Assembly (NCBI GenBank): GCA_030159075.1 | Contig: BROG01000290.1 | Coordinates: forward strand, 614,501-678,500 | Origin: Atrina japonica | Lineage: Eukaryota > Mollusca > Bivalvia > Pterioida > Pinnidae | Length of the DNA stretch: 64,000 nt | Direction: 5' to 3' | Part shown: positions 59,324 to 64,000 of the stretch, one piece after another | Numbering within the stretch: position 1 is the stretch's first letter | How the letters are laid out: every line of letters starts with the position of its first letter | Notes under the pieces: generated by a model | Told to the model about the DNA's origin: nothing | The model's input: only the letters and a program-made list of their open reading frames with translations | Databases searched by the model: none | Position numbers and translations under genes: made by a program

Positions 59324-60352
59324 GATGTCATGCAGTAGATGCACCTCTACCTACATGTATATCCACACAATGAGACTTTGTCACGGCCTATTGATTTTCC
59401 ATCACCTTCGAATTTTGTCACAGTAGTATGTAGAATTGAAGTAACACACATTTATTGGTTAATTGTGTTATCTAAACAATAATTTATTTTGTGCTGTAGA
59501 CATTGGTACTACATCAGTGTACATTGTTTACATTGTACATATACATTCTGATTTTGAGTATTCAAATGTAATCATCTCTCAGCATACATGTAAGATAATT
59601 GGATTATCTGTTCATTTTTGTGAGTTCTTGTCTGTTCGGACATATTCAAATCTTTATGACTTTTTAGCTCACCTCTATGAAGTTGAGGGGAGCTTATGCT
59701 GTTGACCAGGGGTCGGCACCTGGTTTCAGAGATTAGGTTGACCTGTTTCTGTTGGTCATAGTACATGTACATTGATGTCACTTTTAATTATACATTTTTC
59801 AATTTGATTAGTAATTGATGTTAGATTGATGTCAGGAAAATTTCAAGTGGGCCTCTTTAGAATTTTAACTGGAATGTAGATTAATTTTTAAAATTCTGAA
59901 TTCTCCTTTTTTTTCTAATTTTACATGTAGTTTTCAAAAATGTAATTTATAAATTTCCAGTAGCAGTAGGCTACTGTAGCCTACCTGTCGGTATTTTTAG
60001 TTGGCCAAGAAATTTTTATTTTGGCCAATGAAAATTAAAATTGGCCAATGAAAATTGAAACTAGCCAATGACTTGGTCGATACATTTTCAGACCCAGGGC
60101 TAACACTGCACTATTTATAGTACATCTTATGATTCTTAAGTTAATGTATTCTATGCTTCAGATGCTAGATTTAGTTTTCATTTTTTGCAAAATTAACCTT
60201 ATTTTAGTCCATTCACTAATTGTTTGGGGTCAAGTTAACTGGGAATATATGTATAGTGTATAGACCCCTAGTAATAGTAAGGTACTTTAATTTATAACTG
60301 ATACAGTGGACCCTCAGACTAAGAGTATCTTGGAGGACCACGACCAAAAATT

Positions 60353-60522
60353 AGAAGACCAACTGTCATGTGAGATCACTGCCATAGAAGGCCATCTGCC
60401 TTGTGAGACCACTGCCGTAGAAGACCATCTGTCTTGTGATACCACTGCAATAGAAGGTCAACTGTCTTGTCAGACCACTGCCATAGAAGACCAACTGTCT
60501 TGTGAGACCACTGCCATAGAAA
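60353..60522. repeat. 33-bp minisatellite, about 5 units
   Basis: Unit AGAAGACCAACTGTCTTGTG then AGACCACTGCCAT. Preceded by a MITE-like end (ACAGTGGACCCTCAGACTAA, 60304). The 33-bp period keeps a frame open (CETTAIEDHLS repeats). Coding is not supported. Confidence 0.9.
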
Positions 60523-60796
60523 GCTAAATCAATGTCTATTCTTGTATTTTAGCTTGTTGTTCCCACTGAATTTTTTTTCTTATCAAAAATCAGTAATTTT
60601 GTCCAATTTTCATATCAAAATTTTGTAATATAATTAAAAAAGAAAGTTTGTCTACCAACAGATCCACTTATGAAAATACCGTAGTTGTCAAGGCATGCAC
60701 GCATCACATATAATATTTTAATGATGACTTAGTCTTTGATAAGATATTCCATGTTAGGATCAGTGAGGATTTCACAATATGGTCTCATACATGTAA

Positions 60797-61067
60797 GACA
60801 AGTGATCTCACAAGACAGGTGATCTCACAAGACAGATGATCTCACAAGACAGGTGATCTCACAAGACAAGTGATCTCACAAGACATGTGATCTCACAAGA
60901 CAGGTGATCTCACAATATAAGTGATCTCCAGACAGGTGATCTCACAAGATCTCACAAGATAAGTGATCTCAAGACAGGTGATCTCACAAGACAGGTGATC
61001 TCACAAGACAAGTGATCTCATAAGACAGGTGATCTCACAAGACAGGTGATCTCACAAGACAGGTGAT
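60797..61067. repeat. 17-bp minisatellite, about 16 units
   Basis: Unit GGTGATCTCACAAGACA. Its reverse complement, TGTCTTGTGAGATCACC, is the core of the 33-bp array at 60353-60522, so the two arrays are inverted relatives. Confidence 0.92.
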
Positions 61068-61180
61068 ATATTAAAATGCAGAATTAAACTGGGAGTAAGT
61101 TACCAAAGCTTTCTTTTTAGAGACCAATATGTGAAATGAGCTCCCTGCGACATTGCATTACATTGATTGCATCTTTAGCA

Positions 61181-61353
61181 GAAGTCAAAATTTGTTGCAC
61201 TTTACACATGGCATGGGAGAGGAAGTGGAAAATTTACTCTGGATTTCAGTCAAGAATACAAAAAATCAAAATGGGACCCGTGATTTGCATCTTGTTCTTG
61301 AAATCTTGCATGTATTTCAGACTGAACACGACAATGTATATTTGTACTGTTAG
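61181..61353 (+). CDS. Weak candidate terminal exon on the plus strand
   Basis: After CATCTTTAG (AG at about 61179-61180) an open frame reads RSQNLLHFTHGMGEEVENLL, then ISVKNTKNQNG, LHLVLEILHVFQTEHDNVY and a TAG. Its composition looks less random than neighbouring frames. With the acceptor at TTTAG, its phase would accept two bases from the upstream exon, as the candidate exon ending at 58276 supplies. The polypyrimidine tract is poor and I know no homologue. It could equally be a transposon scrap. Confidence 0.15.
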
Positions 61354-61507
61354 CTAGTGATAGTGTCACAATTTTTATTGGACAAATCCTTCACTCTGAC
61401 ACTTTTCAGAAACTGGTGTACCCAGATTTGTTTAATAGCTTTTTTGAAATAGTTATGAATTAATTCATTTTTAAGTGAGATTGAATGTATATTGTACATA
61501 TCCCCAG

Positions 61508-61568
61508 TATGATCCGATATGCCATGTTGTGATCAGTATATGAACATTTCATATACAGAGGTAAAGTA
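61508..61568 (+). mobile_element. Penelope-like RT scrap
   Basis: ATGATCCGATATGCCATGTT and TATGAACATTTCATATACAG then AGGTAAAGTACTT match 12762-12820 in plus orientation. Sixty bases only, no tail. Confidence 0.6.
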
Positions 61569-62120
61569 CTTACATAACGTACATATAAACCATATTTAAT
61601 AACTTTCTTGATATTGATTTATATGTTTATCAGACACAAACATCAAAATAAAAACACATATTGGTACTTGTTAAAAATTCAGCATTTCTCTCTCCTTACA
61701 TATATGTATATAATACATACATGTACATGTACATGTACTTGTATTTTCAATTCATGTGTGATATATCATTGAACTTGTAGTCCTACAGGCTACCGATTTA
61801 CATGTACTTTTGTTTGTATGTCTGCATTTATTTTCATGGTTTTTCTTCTTTTTTTTTTTATTTTCCACGTTTATTTCTTTGTCATACGTGTACATGTACC
61901 TTTGCCAAGGAATTTTACTTACCTCCTTAATTCTGGATCTAGGTTAAATAACACAAGGAAACAGAAAAACTTCATACGAGAACTTATTTGAAAATATTTT
62001 GAAACTCCAAAATGATAATTTTTGCAAATATTTTTAAGGGTGGGGGGGTTGAATGAGAACAAGTCATTTTTGCTTATGAGTGGTTCCTGTAAGTATGGAT
62101 TTTCCTAGGCAGATTTATGG

Positions 62121-62362
62121 GGCCTCCGTGGCCGAGTGGTTAGAGCATTGCGCTTTAAATCACACGGCCTCTCACCTCTGGTTCGAATCCCGCTAGGGTC
62201 ATTTCGAATTAAGTGGGAAAGTTTGTCAGTTTTCTTGTGGAAGGTCGGTGGTCTTTACCCGGGTAACCGGGGTTTCTCCTCCACCAATAAAAACTGGACG
62301 CCATCATATGACTGAAAAATTGTTGAGTGTGGCGTAAAACAAAAAATCAAATCAAATCAAAT
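62121..62362 (+). mobile_element. SINE family A, full-length young copy with target-site duplication
   Basis: Head GGCCTCCGTGGCCGAGTGGT (tRNA-Ser-like A box) and B box GGTTCGAATCCCGC, core TCTTGTGGAAGGTCGGTGG, end ATAAAAACTGGACGCCATCA, and an ATCAAATCAAATC tail. Flanks CCTAGGCAGATTTATGG (62104) and CCTAGGCATATTTGGGG (62363) are an aged target-site duplication. Pol III would transcribe it; a partner LINE would move it. Confidence 0.92.
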
Positions 62363-63540
62363 CCTAGGCATATTTGGGGTAGTCATTGTAAATGTACCCC
62401 AGAATTGCCTTGGAAAATCCTTGTAGAGACTGTAGTCTTTTAGCAAATTCCAGTTAAATGATTTTTGTTTTTGTCATTAAGTAAAATATACATTGTACAA
62501 TATAATGTATTAAAGAATTTTGGACCAAATATTAGTGAACAACTTGTTAAAATTGTGAACCCACTATAGGCCTACACTTAATATCACATACAAAGTTTGA
62601 ACCCTTATCACTCTCATTTTTCAAGTTATCTCCCTTTGTTGATTTTATTTGTTCAGACCATGTCTAAATCATTTCTTGACATACGATCCTCATATTTGAT
62701 ACAGGTACACTTGTATATGATTGTAAGTAGATGGTGTGATGCTTACATTGTACAAAGATTTCCCTTCAGCCACTCTTGTTTTTAGAGTTATCCCCTTTGG
62801 GTATTTCATTTGTGTACATGTAGGTCATATCTAAGACATATCTTCACCTACCTGTGGACTTAATAACAGGTAATACATGCTGAATAAACAGAGTAGTGCT
62901 GCACAAAAATGTTATTCCCCTTTGTCACTTTTACTTTTCTGAGCCATATCTAAGACATTCTTGCACCTACATGTAGATTTACATATTTTACAGAGCTTCA
63001 GATAAGATTTTCAGGTAAAGGGTATTTCACTCCCAGAAATAAAATTTAAAGGGTTAATCAAAATTCTTAAATGGTATTTTTAGATATTTAAATGGTGTTT
63101 AACATAATTATATATATATAAATTATCACTATTACAATTTGTAACTTCAATTTCCAATGCGTAATTTCACCCCTGCCCCACCCTGGTCTAAATTCAAAAG
63201 CTGATATTCAAATTTTTAAAGGGTAAATGCCCTCTTACTCCCTTATCGGGAGCTCTGCATGTACCATATTTGTTGTCACTATACCTGTACATTGGTACAT
63301 CCTACCAAGTAACCAAAGTGTCATTTGTACACCTACCCCTATTGGAAGAGTAATTACCATTTGTGGTTTTATTTTTACTTCTAGATGTACATGGCATACA
63401 TTAATTTGTCCCTGTATCTACATGTACAATGTACATGTACATTTTTGTACCTGTATCTATTTCATTTGTGGTTCTACGTATAGTGTTCTAGAGGCCTTAC
63501 ATTTGTACCTGTACATGAACCTGTATCTTTCTTCCTAAGG

Positions 63541-63782
63541 GGCCTCCGTGGCCGAGTGGTTGGAGCATTGCGCTTTAAATCACACAGCCTCTCACCTCTG
63601 GTTCGAATCCTGCTAGGGTCATTTCGAATTAAGTGGGAAAGTTTGCCAGTTTTCTTGCGGAAGGTCGGTGGTCTTTACCCGGGTAACCGGGGTTTCTCCT
63701 CCACCAATAAAAACTGGACGCCATCATATGACTGAAAAATTGTTGAGTATGGCGTAAAACAAAAAATCAAATCAAATCAAAA
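63541..63782 (+). mobile_element. SINE family A, second young full-length copy
   Basis: Differs from the 62121 copy at about six of 242 positions. Flanks ATCTTTCTTCCT (63525) and ATCTTTCTTTCT (63783) look like a target-site duplication. Same orientation, 1.4 kb apart, but the different flanks argue for two insertions over a duplication. Confidence 0.92.
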
Positions 63783-64000
63783 AATCTTTCTTTCTTCACC
63801 TATAGACACACCATATTTACAGATACATATTTTGGGTAGATGGCGTGAGGTTGTTGCCTTATTTACATGTACATGCATCTCGCTGATATGCTCCCAGTGG
63901 GGATTATTACAGAAAGTCTTCAAATTAACTGATTAAGCATTTTATTTTTTTATTTTACCCCATATGATTTTGTTATTTGTCAGTTATGTTCTTGTACATA

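Larger units (their letters stand above)
58277..64000 (+). other. Upstream flank of SAMTOR, no confident gene
   Basis: Beyond the listed repeats I see: TTGGCCAATGAAAATT repeats near 60000-60065, a TTTTAGCTCACC...GAGCTTATGCTG end-like motif at 59664-59698, three loosely similar blocks with AGTTATCTCCCTTTG/GAGTTATCCCCTTTG at 62620-62960, and TACATGTACATG runs (61710-61740, 63420-63440). The remaining sequence is AT-rich without coding signal apart from the two weak exon candidates. Confidence 0.6.

Noticed and set aside
60306..60527. 73-residue frame with CETTAIEDHLS repeats
   Set aside because: The 33-bp array keeps frame; an inverted relative of the same repeat lies 270 bp away, pointing to a MITE end and not a gene.
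62121..62195. A tRNA-Ser gene
   Set aside because: A and B boxes are present but the sequence continues into a SINE core and tail, has a near-identical second copy at 63541, and is flanked by target-site duplications.

Overview
The window is AT-rich, intron-dominated animal DNA. Its tRNA-derived SINEs, Penelope-like and Tc1-like debris, many MITE-like inverted-repeat elements and dense minisatellites resemble what I know of bivalve mollusc genomes (a scallop or oyster relative is my guess). The organism call is an inference. No prokaryotic features are present.

One conserved protein-coding gene was found, and it fills most of the window on the minus strand: a SAMTOR/BMT2 orthologue (S-adenosylmethionine sensor upstream of mTORC1). 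I reconstructed five coding exons: 57278-57191, 43858-43648, 36007-35843, 17538-17424 and 1757-1203. Splice phases fit at all four junctions (1, 2, 2, 0). They join into one 1,134-nt reading frame of 377 residues plus a stop, carrying the SAM-binding [11 protein letters not shown] and GID motifs. Introns are about 13.3, 7.6, 18.3 and 15.7 kb.

Region by region. 1-1202: 3' UTR/downstream sequence with CRE-like palindromes. 1758-17423 (intron 4): a cluster of bivalve-type interspersed elements, a dead Tc1-like transposase, a Penelope-like reverse transcriptase fragment and a GIY-YIG fragment, TA and AGAC/AGAT microsatellites, and a MITE ending 37 bp from exon 4. 17539-35842 (intron 3): a second Penelope-like copy, a 213-bp long-TIR MITE, SINEs of two families, and GA and TA runs. 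36008-43647 (intron 2): SINEs expanded into minisatellites, a 40-bp minisatellite, a nested MITE and a poly-C tract. 43859-57190 (intron 1): a MITE beginning about 25 bp upstream of the exon 2 acceptor, a SINE-derived 77-bp array, and 32-bp and 42/46-bp minisatellites of 1.5-1.9 kb. 57279-58276: the probable promoter region, with a palindromic CRE and a possible divergent first exon on the plus strand. 58277-64000: no confident gene, but two MITE-end-derived arrays in inverted orientation and two nearly identical young SINEs with target-site duplications.

I see no obviously new biological system. The most unusual pattern is repeated conversion of mobile-element pieces (SINE heads, SINE cores, MITE ends) into tandem minisatellites, at least five times in 64 kb.
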